Shown: positions 1 to 9,838 of the stretch, piece by piece
Layout: every line of letters starts with the position of its first letter
How positions within the stretch are numbered: position 1 is the first letter of the stretch
From: Bacteroidota bacterium
Lineage (GTDB): Bacteria > Bacteroidota > Bacteroidia > NS11-12g > UBA955
DNA length: 64,000 nt
Assembly (NCBI GenBank): GCA_030682255.1
Contig: JAUXOK010000027.1
Location: 248,001-312,000 of the forward strand
Direction: 5' to 3'
The notes under the pieces: generated by a model
What the model was told of the DNA's origin: nothing
What the model saw: the letters and a program-made list of their open reading frames with translations, nothing else
The model's database searches: none
Program-made: the position numbers and the translations under genes

Positions 1-33
1 TTTGATCTCGTTTAAAAAAAATATCAATAACTA

Positions 34-789
34 ATGAACGTAAAACTCTACATTATTGTATTTTTCTTGTTATCAATAACAAGTTGTTTTAATGAAAAGA
101 AGCAAGAAAAACCTATTGTTGAAGAACCTTTTTCTTTTCCTGTTTTAAAATGTGATAAAAGGTTAACTAATCTGTTAAATTTCTATGACTCTACTAATCC
201 GCTTCATTTCATGGAATCAAATTTTCCATATTTCTACATTGGAAATCTTAAAGATACCATTCAGTTAGATTTTTTTCATATATTTGAAATAGCACCACCT
301 CACCCACCAAACTTTTCTTATGAAAATAACTTTAAGGATGAGGATGGACTTTATCAAAATAATAATACTAAGCAAGATTATTTAATAGAATTTGATGAAC
401 AGATTAAATATAAATTTTGGGATCAAAAGGATATTGTTCTTCATGTTGATACTTCAATTACTTTCTCTAATAATTTCCCTGTTTATATATCCAATAGCCA
501 CAAAGACACCATTGTAATTAGCGAACAACTTGGCATTAGATTGATGATTGAAGCATTAGACAGTTCAAATAAATGGCGACCTATACAAGTTGATTATCGT
601 TTCATTTGCGGCACTGGTTTAGGTCACATATTTCTGCCTCCAAATGAATGTGCCATCACCTTAGTGCCAATCTTTAAAGGGAATTACAAAACAAAATTCC
701 GACTAAGGTATGGAAAGAACTTTTCTAATCCTTATGATGGATTTATGAATTATAAATTATTTGAAAAATCTGATTATAACTTTGATTAA
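34..789 (+). CDS. Hypothetical lipoprotein
   Basis: A 251-residue protein with an N-terminal hydrophobic stretch ending in a lipobox-like SITSC at about residues 14-18, so it is probably an exported, lipid-anchored envelope protein. I do not recognise the mature part. It is rich in aromatic and acidic residues and may be a beta-rich domain. It precedes pheT by 35 bp on the same strand, but nothing links it functionally to tRNA charging. Its resemblance to the small lipoprotein partners of the Rhs array is only in the signal peptide. Confidence 0.6.
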   Translation: MNVKLYIIVFFLLSITSCFNEKKQEKPIVEEPFSFPVLKCDKRLTNLLNFYDSTNPLHFMESNFPYFYIGNLKDTIQLDFFHIFEIAPPHPPNFSYENNFKDEDGLYQNNNTKQDYLIEFDEQIKYKFWDQKDIVLHVDTSITFSNNFPVYISNSHKDTIVISEQLGIRLMIEALDSSNKWRPIQVDYRFICGTGLGHIFLPPNECAITLVPIFKGNYKTKFRLRYGKNFSNPYDGFMNYKLFEKSDYNFD

Positions 790-824
790 ATCTAAATACA
801 ATATTATTTATCTTCGCCCATTGA

Positions 825-3161
825 ATGAAAGTATCTCTAAATTGGATTAAATCGTTTATCGAAATCTCGAAAACACCGTCAGAAATTGAACAATTGCTTA
901 CTGCAACAGGTTTGGAAGTGGAACATTTTGAGGAAGTTTTCTCTGTTAAAGGCGGACTAAAAGGTTTGCTAATTGGAAAGGTTGTTGCCTGCCAAAAACA
1001 TCCCAATGCGGATAAATTAAGTTTAACCAAAGTGGATGTAGGTTCAGGCGAGCTGCTTTCTATTGTTTGTGGTGCACCCAATGTTGCTGAAGGTCAAAAA
1101 GTGGTTGTGGCAATTGTTGGCACTACCATCTACCCTACTTCTGGCGAACCATTTACCATACAAAAAGCGAAGATTCGAGGCGAAGAAAGCGAAGGCATGA
1201 TTTGCGCTGAAGATGAAATTGGTTTGGGAAACAGTCATGCCGGTATCATCGTTTTGCCAGATAATGCGCCTATTGGACAATTAGCCTCAGAATATTATCA
1301 AATTGAAAGCGATGTATTGTTTGAAATTGGTTTAACAGCCAACAGAGGTGATGCAGCATCGCAATTGGGTGTTGCAAGAGAACTATCTACTGTTTTAAAC
1401 TTACCCTTAAATTTTCCAGAACACACAGAAATTAAATCAGATGAAGCAAATCCTGTTAAGATTCAAATAGATAACCATATACTTTGTCCAAGATATTCCG
1501 CTGTTGCAATTGAAAATATCAAAATTTCAGAAAGCCCAAAATGGATGAAAAACCTTTTGGAAACAATTGGTGTTAAATCCATCAACAACATTGTTGATGT
1601 TACCAATTTTGTGCTACATGAATTGGGTCAACCCTTGCATGCATTTGATTTAGGCAAAATTAAGCAATCAGAAATCAACGTTAAGACCGCAACAAAAGAC
1701 GATAAATTTGTTGCATTAGACGGCAACGAATACAAACTGAATGGCACAGAACTCATGATTTGCGATAGTCAAGACTATCTCTGCATGGCGGGAGTTTATG
1801 GTGGTTTAAACAGTGGCGTCAATCAATCTACAAATTCAATATTATTAGAGAGTGCTTATTTTTCTCCAGATATTGTCAGAAAATCTGCGAAACACCATGC
1901 CATCAATACAGATTCTAGCTACCGTTTTGAAAGAGGCACCGACCCCGAAATGACTTTAAAAGCCATTCAAAGGGCTGTATTTCTGCTTCAATCTATGCAA
2001 ACAGAACCATTAAAAGTTTCGTCTGTAACGGATAAATATCCAGAACCTTTAGAGCCTTTTCAAGTTGAATTAAGACTTAAAAATATCCTTAAAATTGCTG
2101 GAATAGATATTCCTCAACCAACGATAAAACAAATATTAACAGGTTTAGGCATAGAAATTACTGAACAAAAGAGTGAGGATATTTGGCAATTATCTGTTCC
2201 TAGATTTAAAGGCGATGTAAATAGAGAAATTGATGTGATAGAGGAATTATTGAGAATCTATGGTTTGAATCAAATTCCACTAAAAAAGCATTTGCAATCT
2301 TCTTTGAATTTCAACAAAGACAACACCAACGAAACCACGATTCAACACCTTTCTTCCTTATTAATTGGCATGGGTTTTAATGAAATAATGACCAATTCTC
2401 TAACATCTGATAAATACTATGAAGACAAATATAGTTTGGTTTATCTAAGTAATCCATTGAGCAAAGAGATGAATGTTATGAGACATTCTATGCTGTTCAG
2501 CGCTTTGGAATCCATTGCTTACAATAAAAACAGAAAGCAAACCAATACCCATTTTTTTGAATTTGGGAAAACCTATTCTAAAACCGAAAAAGGATTTATC
2601 GAAAATGAGCAATTGATAATAATTTCATCAGGCTATAACCACGATGAAAGCTGGGAACAAAAGCAAAAACCAGTCGATTATTATTTCCTAAAATCGGTGG
2701 TAAAACGCTTGGCAGATGTTTACTTAACTCCGATTAAAAAAATTGAAGTTCAACAAGTTGATTCTAAAACTTTGCAAGCTTTTGGTATTAAGGACCCTGT
2801 TTTTTATGCCACGATTGATTGGCAACAGTTATCAAGCAACCAATCTAAAAAAACATTTGTGTTGAAAGACATTCCAGTGTTCCCTGCTGTAAGAAGAGAT
2901 TTGAGTTTGGTACTAGATAAAAGCATCCATTTTAAGCAAGTGGAAGATTTGATTAAAAAACAAGGCATCAAACAGTTAACTAAAACCAATGTGTTTGACA
3001 TTTATGAAGGCAAACCCTTGGAAAACAATCAAAAAGCCATGAGTATCAGCTTTGAGTTTTATGACGAAACCAAAACCCTCACCGATGCAGAAATCGACCC
3101 TGTGATGAATGGCTTAATGGCATCTTTCGAACAAAATATTCAAGCAGTTATCAGAAAATAA
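825..3161 (+). CDS. pheT: Phenylalanine--tRNA ligase beta subunit
   Basis: The 778-residue beta subunit of the alpha2-beta2 phenylalanyl-tRNA synthetase. Visible in order: the N-terminal segment starting MKVSLNWIKSFIEI; an EMAP-like tRNA-binding domain from about residue 48 (GKVVACQKHPNADKLSLTKVD); the B3/B4 editing region; the B5 region (VPRFKGDVNREIDVIEELLR); and the C-terminal FDX-ACB anticodon-binding domain (FPAVRRDLSLVLD onward). Length is normal for the family. The alpha subunit gene is not in the window. A two-base gap to the next gene indicates an operon with the coiled-coil gene. Confidence 0.97.
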   Translation: MKVSLNWIKSFIEISKTPSEIEQLLTATGLEVEHFEEVFSVKGGLKGLLIGKVVACQKHPNADKLSLTKVDVGSGELLSIVCGAPNVAEGQKVVVAIVGTTIYPTSGEPFTIQKAKIRGEESEGMICAEDEIGLGNSHAGIIVLPDNAPIGQLASEYYQIESDVLFEIGLTANRGDAASQLGVARELSTVLNLPLNFPEHTEIKSDEANPVKIQIDNHILCPRYSAVAIENIKISESPKWMKNLLETIGVKSINNIVDVTNFVLHELGQPLHAFDLGKIKQSEINVKTATKDDKFVALDGNEYKLNGTELMICDSQDYLCMAGVYGGLNSGVNQSTNSILLESAYFSPDIVRKSAKHHAINTDSSYRFERGTDPEMTLKAIQRAVFLLQSMQTEPLKVSSVTDKYPEPLEPFQVELRLKNILKIAGIDIPQPTIKQILTGLGIEITEQKSEDIWQLSVPRFKGDVNREIDVIEELLRIYGLNQIPLKKHLQSSLNFNKDNTNETTIQHLSSLLIGMGFNEIMTNSLTSDKYYEDKYSLVYLSNPLSKEMNVMRHSMLFSALESIAYNKNRKQTNTHFFEFGKTYSKTEKGFIENEQLIIISSGYNHDESWEQKQKPVDYYFLKSVVKRLADVYLTPIKKIEVQQVDSKTLQAFGIKDPVFYATIDWQQLSSNQSKKTFVLKDIPVFPAVRRDLSLVLDKSIHFKQVEDLIKKQGIKQLTKTNVFDIYEGKPLENNQKAMSISFEFYDETKTLTDAEIDPVMNGLMASFEQNIQAVIRK

Positions 3162-3162
3162 T

Positions 3163-3465
3163 ATGCAAGAGATCCTCAATCGTTTAAATGCTATCAAACA
3201 AAAATTAGAGGAAATCTTGTCTGAAAACAGATTACTTAAACAAAGTTTGAAAAAGCAAGAAGATCAAATAGAACGCTTGAAGAAATTGATAGAAATACAA
3301 AACAACACGCTCAAAAATCAAGAGCAAAGATTGAAAATAAAAGAGATTGTAGAAAGCGCCTTGGATGACCAAGATTTGGGCGCCAACAAGAAAAGGGAAC
3401 TCAAAGCCAAAATCAATGAGATGATTAAAGAAGTAGACAAAGTCATCCATTTAATGAATCAATAA
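3163..3465 (+). CDS. Small coiled-coil protein downstream of pheT
   Basis: A 100-residue, highly charged protein, almost entirely heptad-like coiled coil through about residue 60, followed by a conserved-looking C-terminal helix (INEMIKEVDKVIHLMNQ). No signal peptide or membrane segment, so cytoplasmic. In other Bacteroidota I recall a similar small coiled-coil gene between pheT and the cell-division gene zapA. Here zapA does not follow. Function unknown; co-transcribed with pheT judging by the one-base gap. Confidence 0.7.
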   Translation: MQEILNRLNAIKQKLEEILSENRLLKQSLKKQEDQIERLKKLIEIQNNTLKNQEQRLKIKEIVESALDDQDLGANKKRELKAKINEMIKEVDKVIHLMNQ

Positions 3466-3471
3466 AACAAA

Positions 3472-3951
3472 ATGAATTCTCACACATTTTCGCCTGACAG
3501 TAAAGTTTGGACATACTATGTCAATGGTGGTATTCCAGAAACTGAAATGGCTTACATCATTCAATATCTTACCGAATTTTGTTTTAGTTGGACCGCACAT
3601 AACCAAGCTTTAAAAGCTACTTTTGAAATCATCGACCAACATTTTATTGTTTTGATAGTTGACGAATCTCAGAATTTAGCCAGTGGATGCAGCATCGATA
3701 AAAGCACACACGCGATGAAACATCTTTCAGAAAAACTTCAAGTCAACCTTTTCGATAGGCTGCTTCTACCCTATCTGGTAAACGGAAAAATTGAAACCAT
3801 TCATTTTAATAATCTAAAAGAAAGCTATTTGGCAAATACCATCAATGATTCAACTCAATTTTATAATTTAAATATTTCAAAATTTGGCGAGCTTAATTCC
3901 GCCTTTTTGCTTCCTTTTTATCAACATTGGCTTTACAAATTTGTCAAATAA
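3472..3951 (+). CDS. Conserved Bacteroidota protein, often mislabelled ABC transporter ATPase
   Basis: A 159-residue cytoplasmic protein with a central block (WTAHNQALKATFEI, then VDESQNLASGCSIDKSTHAMK) typical of a conserved family in Bacteroidota that databases often label 'ABC transporter ATPase'. No Walker A, Walker B or LSGGQ motif is present here, so that label is not supported. The conserved Cys-Ser-Ile-Asp-Lys motif suggests a real functional site, but I cannot assign a reaction. It lies 6 bp after the coiled-coil gene and is probably in the pheT transcript. Confidence 0.7.
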   Translation: MNSHTFSPDSKVWTYYVNGGIPETEMAYIIQYLTEFCFSWTAHNQALKATFEIIDQHFIVLIVDESQNLASGCSIDKSTHAMKHLSEKLQVNLFDRLLLPYLVNGKIETIHFNNLKESYLANTINDSTQFYNLNISKFGELNSAFLLPFYQHWLYKFVK

Positions 3952-3964
3952 CAACACACTAAAC

Positions 3965-4528
3965 ATGAGAACATACGACCTTTATTTTCGTTTTATACAT
4001 TGGGTAATGGCAATTTGCATCTTCATGATGCTAGCAACCGTTTTTTTAAGAATCACCTTTTTAAACAAAACCAATGTTTCTGCCATCATTATACAACAAT
4101 CTCAGGAAATGGGGATTGAAATAACCGAAACAAATGCCATCAAAATGGCAAAATCAATCCGCAAACCCATGTGGGAATGGCATATTTACTTTGGTTACAC
4201 CCTTATCGGGGCTTATTTATTGCGTTTTATATTGGCTTTCACCCGCAAAACAGTATTTTTAAATCCTTTTAAAAGCACATTAAATCTCAAACAAAAACTG
4301 CAAGCCTATTCTTATCTGTTTTTTTATACCGTTTTGTTTTTTGCCTTAGGCACAGGTTTTCTGATTGAAAACGGACCCAAATCTTGGAAAGAAGGCTTAG
4401 AAGGCATACACGAATTCTCGCACTATTTTGTATTATTATTTATTTTCATCCATTTTGCTGGCTTGTATTTAGCCGAAAAAGGCGAACAAAAAGGCATCGT
4501 ATCTCAAATCATTATTGGCAGAGATTGA
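3965..4528 (+). CDS. Cytochrome b561 family membrane protein
   Basis: A 187-residue integral membrane protein with about four transmembrane helices. The start ATG at 3965 (MRTYDLYFRFIHW) is preferred over the upstream ATG at 3884, which overlaps the previous gene. Histidines in or near helices (RFIHW, EWHIYFGYT, HEFSHYFVLLFIFIHFAG) fit the axial haem ligands of bacterial cytochrome b561-type electron carriers. It follows the preceding gene by 13 bp and may be the last gene of the pheT transcript. The electron partner is unknown. Confidence 0.8.
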   Translation: MRTYDLYFRFIHWVMAICIFMMLATVFLRITFLNKTNVSAIIIQQSQEMGIEITETNAIKMAKSIRKPMWEWHIYFGYTLIGAYLLRFILAFTRKTVFLNPFKSTLNLKQKLQAYSYLFFYTVLFFALGTGFLIENGPKSWKEGLEGIHEFSHYFVLLFIFIHFAGLYLAEKGEQKGIVSQIIIGRD

Positions 4529-4652
4529 TTTGAGAGATAAGCATATCATTAATTATTTTATCAAATAACATAAGTTAGATAATTTTTATTCCCATTTGGA
4601 AAATTTAATAGAATATTTTATAATTGTAATTAACAAATAAATTTTAAACCTT

Positions 4653-5429
4653 ATGCAAGTATCTAGGTGGATCAAACCGATTGGTATTCTTTGTATTATT
4701 TTTGGTATATTCGGATTGACCGAAAATTTTGCAAAAATTATTTTAATTGAGGTAATTGAATCAAAAAAAATAAATCCTTCAATTAACATTCAAAGCCATG
4801 ACATTATTATAGCTTACATAGGAATTGGTGTTTATTTTATTTATTTAGTGTCTAGTATTTTCTTTCTACTTAAAAAATCATTTTCTTTAAGAATGATATA
4901 TATTACTCTAATTATTAGCATTTTATACATAGTCATTCCATTGTTAATCATTAACAAAAGTGACCCTTCAGGATTTCTTTTTGATTATAGGCTAAATTTT
5001 TCAAACCTTCTCAGTCCTGCAATTGATATAGCTTTACTCTTCGGGATAGTAATTATAAGTAAAAATTATTATAAAAAACCTGATGAATTCATTGAGTCAA
5101 AGATATTGACACCATTTCGTTTGAAAATTTTGACATTTATAGGTCTTTTATGTTTTTCAATCCCTCTTTCTATCTTTATTTTATGGCAATATGCTTATAA
5201 TATGGGAGATAATCAATTCAATCGGGTTGAAATATTCAAAAGCTATTTCCCCAATTTTTTACAAGAGAGATATGACACGGCATATCTTAGTTTAGCGTTT
5301 TGTTTATTATCTATAATTTTAAGCAGCCTTAGTTTAAAATTATCAGGATATTTATGGAAAACTTTGAATATTATCATCCTAGTTTTGGCTATATTGTTAA
5401 TGCTTTTAAATTTATTTCAAATGATGTAA
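4653..5429 (+). CDS. Multi-pass membrane protein of unknown function
   Basis: A 258-residue, very hydrophobic protein with about seven predicted membrane spans. The first is near residues 7-25 (PIGILCIIFGIFGL) and the last reaches the C-terminus (LVLAILLMLLNLF). No transporter, enzyme or sensor motif was recognised. It stands alone, 124 bp after the cytochrome b561 gene and followed by a 368-bp gap, so it is probably monocistronic. The start is the only in-frame ATG before the first membrane span. Confidence 0.55.
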   Translation: MQVSRWIKPIGILCIIFGIFGLTENFAKIILIEVIESKKINPSINIQSHDIIIAYIGIGVYFIYLVSSIFFLLKKSFSLRMIYITLIISILYIVIPLLIINKSDPSGFLFDYRLNFSNLLSPAIDIALLFGIVIISKNYYKKPDEFIESKILTPFRLKILTFIGLLCFSIPLSIFILWQYAYNMGDNQFNRVEIFKSYFPNFLQERYDTAYLSLAFCLLSIILSSLSLKLSGYLWKTLNIIILVLAILLMLLNLFQMM

Positions 5430-5797
5430 TGCCATAATAAATTTGAAAGAATAATTTATACCGAATATGCTTTCAATTCCAAATCAATATCGGAACATGT
5501 TATAGTTCAATTAATTGAATAAAAAATGGACTATTTTCAAGCTATATCGGCATTTACTCACGAATTTTCGAGATAAATCATAAAATAGTTTGGACTCATC
5601 AAATGAAGTTGGATTATCCTTTTTATGAATTACCAGCTTGCTTCAAGAACATTTGCCCTATTCCAACCTCTGAGTATGATGTGTTTTAACACTTTTAACA
5701 TAAATCATACTTATCCCCACCTCACCTTCTTAATATATCATGACTTCTATCATGGTCATATTAGTTTAATTATTGTTATTTTTGTTGCATTATTGAA
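5430..5797. other. Gene-free stretch
   Basis: This 368-bp AT-rich gap has no convincing open frame. Near its right end a small imperfect repeat (ATCATGacttctATCATGgTCAT, about 5739-5759) lies upstream of the promoter box for the ABC export operon. Nothing else was recognised. Confidence 0.5.
5777..5784 (+). promoter_or_regulatory. Candidate Bacteroidota -7 promoter box
   Basis: TATTTTTG matches the Bacteroidota -7 consensus TAnnTTTG exactly and lies 13 bp before the ATG of the efflux adaptor. No well-spaced -33 TTG was found, so the call rests on the -7 box and its position. Confidence 0.4.
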
Positions 5798-6877
5798 ATG
5801 AAAAATTATGTAACCGTTATGCTTGTGGGACTGTTGATTTCCTGCAATTCATCGAAAAAGGAATCTGTTTTTCCTAAGTATGAAAAAATTACGGAATCTA
5901 TTTATGCTTCTGGTTATATCAAAAGTAAGGATCAATATCAGGTTTACACCAAGGCGAGTGGTATTTTAGAGAAAACTTGGGTAAAAAAAGGCGACACTGT
6001 TAGTGTGGGGCAAATTTTGTTTACAATAGCTAATGAGGCATCAAAATTATCTAAAGAAAATGCAGAACTTACTGCCCTAAACTCAGCTTTTAATGCCAAT
6101 TTGGATAAACTTGAAGAACTGAAACTGAACATCGAACTGAATAAAAAAAGGTTAGACAACGAGGAACTGATGCTGAAAAGGCAAAAGGCATTGTGGGAAA
6201 AAAACATAGGTACTAAAATTGAATTGGAACAAAGAGAAATTTCCGTTTCGAATCTTAAAGCCATCTATTTATCCTCGCAACTGAGGTACAACGATTTGAA
6301 AAAACAATTGAGTTTTGCTGAGAAACAGTCTCAAAAAAATCTATCCATCAATCAGTCGATGTTGGCGGATTATTTTGTAAAAAGCAATATCAATGGCATT
6401 GTTTACGATATTTTTAAAGAGAATGGCGAGATTATTACCAATCAAACACCATTGGCAATTGTTGGTAGTGGGTCGGAATTTCTGTTAATGCTTCAGATAG
6501 ATGAAAAAGACATTATCAAAGCGAAATTGGGGCAAAAAGTATTGGTGATTATGGATAGTTATAAAGACAAGGCTTTTGAGGCAGAGATTAGTAAAATCAA
6601 TCCCATCATGAATCAACAGACAAGAACTTTTGAAATTGAAGCTGTTTTTGTAAAAGCACCAGAAGTCCTTTATCCTAATTTAACCTTAGAGGCCAATATC
6701 ATTATCAAAACCAAGGACAATGTGTTAACCATTCCTCGTATGTTTTTAATTGAAGACTCTTTTGTGTTGGATAAGAACTTGGAAAAGAAAAAAGTAAAAG
6801 TCGGTTTAAAAGATTTTCAAAAAGTGGAAATTATGGAGGGAATCTCTAAAGATGACGAAATTTATTTAACAAATTGA
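5798..6877 (+). CDS. Periplasmic adaptor (HlyD/MFP family) lipoprotein
   Basis: A 359-residue membrane-fusion protein that links an inner-membrane ABC exporter to the outer envelope. It starts with a lipoprotein signal (VGLLISC at residues 10-16). A lipoyl/barrel-sandwich half follows (VYTKASGILEKTWVKKGDTV), then a long coiled-coil hairpin (about 75-185), the second lipoyl half (SNINGIVYDIFKENGEI) and beta-barrel segments. It is the first gene of a three-gene operon and overlaps the permease start by 4 bp. The substrate cannot be read from sequence. MacA-type export of lipids, peptides or drugs is plausible. Confidence 0.88.
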   Translation: MKNYVTVMLVGLLISCNSSKKESVFPKYEKITESIYASGYIKSKDQYQVYTKASGILEKTWVKKGDTVSVGQILFTIANEASKLSKENAELTALNSAFNANLDKLEELKLNIELNKKRLDNEELMLKRQKALWEKNIGTKIELEQREISVSNLKAIYLSSQLRYNDLKKQLSFAEKQSQKNLSINQSMLADYFVKSNINGIVYDIFKENGEIITNQTPLAIVGSGSEFLLMLQIDEKDIIKAKLGQKVLVIMDSYKDKAFEAEISKINPIMNQQTRTFEIEAVFVKAPEVLYPNLTLEANIIIKTKDNVLTIPRMFLIEDSFVLDKNLEKKKVKVGLKDFQKVEIMEGISKDDEIYLTN

Positions 6878-8133
6878 CATTGAAAATAAATCTAATTTTT
6901 GAGATAGCTAAATCCTTGTTATTGGCAAGATGGAAACAAACCTTGGTGGCAGCTATTGGTGTTACGTTTAGTATTTCGATGTTTATAACCTTGCTCAGTT
7001 TTATGACTGGCTTAAATGACTTGTTAGATGGCTTGATCCTCAACAGAACGCCCCATGTGAGACTGTATAACGAGGTGAAACCCAACCCTACTCAAGCTTC
7101 TCTTTATGATAAAACTTTGGGTTATATTTTTATCAATTCCATCAAACCAACTGGCAATGGTCAGTCAATAGACAATTCTGTAGCGATTATGAATTCCCTG
7201 AAAAATGACAGAAGAGTGAAAGGCGCTGCACCTAAAGTAACCGCACAGGTGTTTTATAATGTGGGCAATACTGATTTAAATGGTGTCATCAATGGTATCA
7301 ATGTAGAAGCCGAAGAAAAGCTGTTTCATTTTGCGGATTATGTTGTTGAAGGTAATTTTATTGATTTAAAAAATGTGGCAAATAGCATTATTCTAGGCAA
7401 GGCAGCTGCCGAAAAAATGTTAGCCAATGTTGGCGATGTAATACAAGTTACAACACCTCGAGGCGATAGATTGTTGTTGAAAGTGGTTGGATTTTTTCAA
7501 TCTGGTTTGCAAGATTTGGATAAAGTGCAAAGTTATGCCTCCTTAGAAACAACCCAAAAATTATTGGGCAAACCCTTAAGTTATGTAACGGATATCAATA
7601 TCAAATTACATGATATGGCGCTTGCTCCCATTGTGGCAAAGGAATATCGCTTATTGTATGCAGCCGATGCGGAAGATATTCAAACCGCCAATGCACAATT
7701 TGAAACGGGCAGCAGCGTTAGAAGTATTATTTCTTATGCCGTTGGCATTACTCTATTAATAGTAGCTGGATTTGGTATCTACAATATTTTAAATATGATG
7801 ATATACGATAAAATGGATGCCATTGCCATATTAAAAGCCACAGGTTTTTCGGGCAATGATGTTAAACGCATATTTACGTCTATTGCACTTTCTATTGGCA
7901 TAGTTGGCGGTTTGTTTGGGTTATTATTTGGTCTATTGATTTCTTTTGGCATTTCTCAAATCCCTTTCGACACCGCATCATTACCTACGGTAAAAACTTA
8001 TCCCATCAATTACAATCCAAAGTTTTATACCATCGGCATTATTTTTTCTATCATCACCACTTATTTCGCTGGTTTTTTCCCTTCCAGAAAAGCCAGTAAA
8101 ATTGATCCTGTAGACATTATCAGAGGCAAATGA
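6874..8133 (+). CDS. ABC transporter permease (FtsX/MacB/LolC-like)
   Basis: A 419-residue permease with the MacB/LolE topology: one N-terminal membrane helix (about residues 24-45), a large periplasmic domain (about 50-285), and three C-terminal helices (YAVGITLLIVAGFGIYN, then two more) ending in the typical [16 protein letters not shown] tail. There is no ATG at the 5' end. Two in-frame TTG codons, at 6874 and 6880, are the likely starts, the first overlapping the stop of the adaptor gene (TTGA). It should work with the adjacent ATPase in mechanotransmission or export from the periplasmic side. Confidence 0.88.
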   Translation: MTLKINLIFEIAKSLLLARWKQTLVAAIGVTFSISMFITLLSFMTGLNDLLDGLILNRTPHVRLYNEVKPNPTQASLYDKTLGYIFINSIKPTGNGQSIDNSVAIMNSLKNDRRVKGAAPKVTAQVFYNVGNTDLNGVINGINVEAEEKLFHFADYVVEGNFIDLKNVANSIILGKAAAEKMLANVGDVIQVTTPRGDRLLLKVVGFFQSGLQDLDKVQSYASLETTQKLLGKPLSYVTDINIKLHDMALAPIVAKEYRLLYAADAEDIQTANAQFETGSSVRSIISYAVGITLLIVAGFGIYNILNMMIYDKMDAIAILKATGFSGNDVKRIFTSIALSIGIVGGLFGLLFGLLISFGISQIPFDTASLPTVKTYPINYNPKFYTIGIIFSIITTYFAGFFPSRKASKIDPVDIIRGK

Positions 8134-8807
8134 GCAATACCATACTTGAAGCAAAACTCATCAACAAGAGTTTTTACGACCCCATTAACATCCCGGTTTT
8201 AAAAGACATTTCTTTTAAAATAGATAAGGGCGACTTTGTTTCTGTGATTGGTAAATCAGGTTGTGGCAAATCAACTTTACTTTATATATTATCTACCATG
8301 GACACAGATTATCAGGGCGAGTTGTTTTTAGACGACCTTTTAATTTCTAACAAAACCGAGGCTGAATTGGCAAAAATCCGAAACGAGAAAATTGGTTTTG
8401 TGTTTCAGTTTCATTATTTAATCAATGAGTTTTCAGTATTAAGAAATGTGATGTTACCCGGCTTAAAATTGGGCAAATATTCAGAAAAGGAAATTGAACA
8501 TCGAGCTTATGAAAAGCTGAAAACATTGGGCATAGAAACACAAGCTTTAAAAATGCCCAATCAATTATCTGGCGGACAAAAACAGCGAGTAGCCATTGCC
8601 AGGGCTTTAATCAACGACCCAGATATTATTATGGGAGACGAACCTACTGGTAATTTAGACACCAAAAACAGCGACATTGTGTTTGATATTTTTCAGCAAT
8701 TAACCATAGAATTTAAGCAAACCATGCTCATCGTGACCCACGACACAGAGTTTGCCAAAAAAACCAAAAGAATCATTGAAATGGAAGATGGCAGGATTAT
8801 TTCTTAG
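8130..8807 (+). CDS. ABC transporter ATP-binding protein (LolD/MacB-like)
   Basis: A 225-residue ATPase with Walker A (GKSGCGKST at about residues 40-48), Q-loop (FVFQFHYLI), the [15 protein letters not shown] signature, Walker B with the catalytic Glu ([12 protein letters not shown]) and the H-loop (VTHD). It powers the preceding permease. Its start overlaps the permease stop by 4 bp (ATGA). Its stop overlaps the stop of the convergent recombinase gene, so the island begins exactly at the end of this operon. Confidence 0.95.
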   Translation: MSNTILEAKLINKSFYDPINIPVLKDISFKIDKGDFVSVIGKSGCGKSTLLYILSTMDTDYQGELFLDDLLISNKTEAELAKIRNEKIGFVFQFHYLINEFSVLRNVMLPGLKLGKYSEKEIEHRAYEKLKTLGIETQALKMPNQLSGGQKQRVAIARALINDPDIIMGDEPTGNLDTKNSDIVFDIFQQLTIEFKQTMLIVTHDTEFAKKTKRIIEMEDGRIIS

Positions 8808-9823
8808 GCGGATTTGGAAACTAAATTATATTTATAAAACTCTTTACTATTGTGTGAATGACCGCTTATTTTACGAACTAAAGTCTCTGGCATTCCTAAA
8901 ATCAACAAAGTTGTTACAGCGGTTTTACGCATAACATGACTAGAAAGCCTATCACAATATCTATACGACATACCCATATGTTTTAGCTCCTTAGATACTC
9001 CTTTAATAACTTTAGCTTTTCCAACTGGATATGTCCAACCAGCTTTTTCTCCTAGCAATTTGATTCGTGTGTTAAATGTATAAAGACACATTTGAGGAAA
9101 TATAAATTTATTTTTAGAACTTAAATATTTGAAAATAATATCTTTAATGTAGTAAGGTATTTTAATTCGAGTGTTAGTACTTGTCTTTTTTGAACAGGTA
9201 ACAATATAAACGCTTTCATCAATGGTTTGAATATTTGTAGGCTTTAAGCTTATTAAATCTGAAAATCTCAAACCAACTGTACAGCCAATCACAAATATAT
9301 CCTTAATTACCTTTAAATGTTCTGGCAAACTATCTTCAAATTCACTATTGACTATAAGAAATTTTAACTTATCTTGTTCTAAAACAAAAATTTGAGTTTC
9401 ATTGGATGGCGGATAAAACTTTTTATAGAAATCAGAAGTAGGAAAGTTTTTATCGAATTCTAGGTATTTAAAAAATGTTTTTAAATTTTTAATATTAAGA
9501 CCAACATAATTATCTGAACATTGTTTATTATACATAACCTTTTTAAATTGTTGGTAAAATACATTCCAGTATTTTCTTTCAGACAACATCTCATGATGTT
9601 TTTTATTAAAATTACAACTTATAACTATAGGGGTAGTATAGCTTTCATTTAACTTTTGTAAATACAGCAAGGTGTTCTTATAGTTGACAATGGATGCTTT
9701 AGAAAGCTTCTTGCCATTACTTTGTACTCTTCTGCCATTTATTGATTCTTGAATAAATTTTTCAAATAAAGGCAGCATTTCTTTTTTCATATTATTTTTT
9801 TTCATATTTTTGAAATTACGCAA
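8804..9823 (-). CDS. Tyrosine recombinase / phage-type integrase
   Basis: A 339-residue site-specific recombinase. The N-terminal half (about 20-130) is a SAM-like core-binding domain. The catalytic half shows Arg186 (CTVGLRFSDL), a Lys in the beta-hairpin (SKKTSTN, 211-217), His296 and Arg299 (SSHVMRKTA), His322 (ISGHSHNSK), and a C-terminal Tyr, most likely Tyr332 (or Tyr330). The set of active-site residues therefore appears complete. In-frame ATGs at 9823, 9805 and 9790 are all possible starts. It diverges from the first Rhs cassette with only 15 bp between start codons and is the only recombinase in the window. Whether it acts on the cassettes is inference. Confidence 0.9.
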   Translation of the reverse strand: MRNFKNMKKNNMKKEMLPLFEKFIQESINGRRVQSNGKKLSKASIVNYKNTLLYLQKLNESYTTPIVISCNFNKKHHEMLSERKYWNVFYQQFKKVMYNKQCSDNYVGLNIKNLKTFFKYLEFDKNFPTSDFYKKFYPPSNETQIFVLEQDKLKFLIVNSEFEDSLPEHLKVIKDIFVIGCTVGLRFSDLISLKPTNIQTIDESVYIVTCSKKTSTNTRIKIPYYIKDIIFKYLSSKNKFIFPQMCLYTFNTRIKLLGEKAGWTYPVGKAKVIKGVSKELKHMGMSYRYCDRLSSHVMRKTAVTTLLILGMPETLVRKISGHSHNSKEFYKYNLVSKSA

Positions 9824-9838
9824 AAAAAGCTTTTATCA

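Noticed and set aside
743..1280. Antisense reading frames inside pheT
   Set aside because: They lie opposite a strongly conserved gene, have no recognisable domain and are explained by codon bias.
3472..3951. ABC transporter ATPase, the usual database label
   Set aside because: No Walker A, Walker B or signature motif is present.
5739..5759. Operator for the ABC export operon
   Set aside because: The repeat is short and imperfect, and no regulator gene is adjacent.
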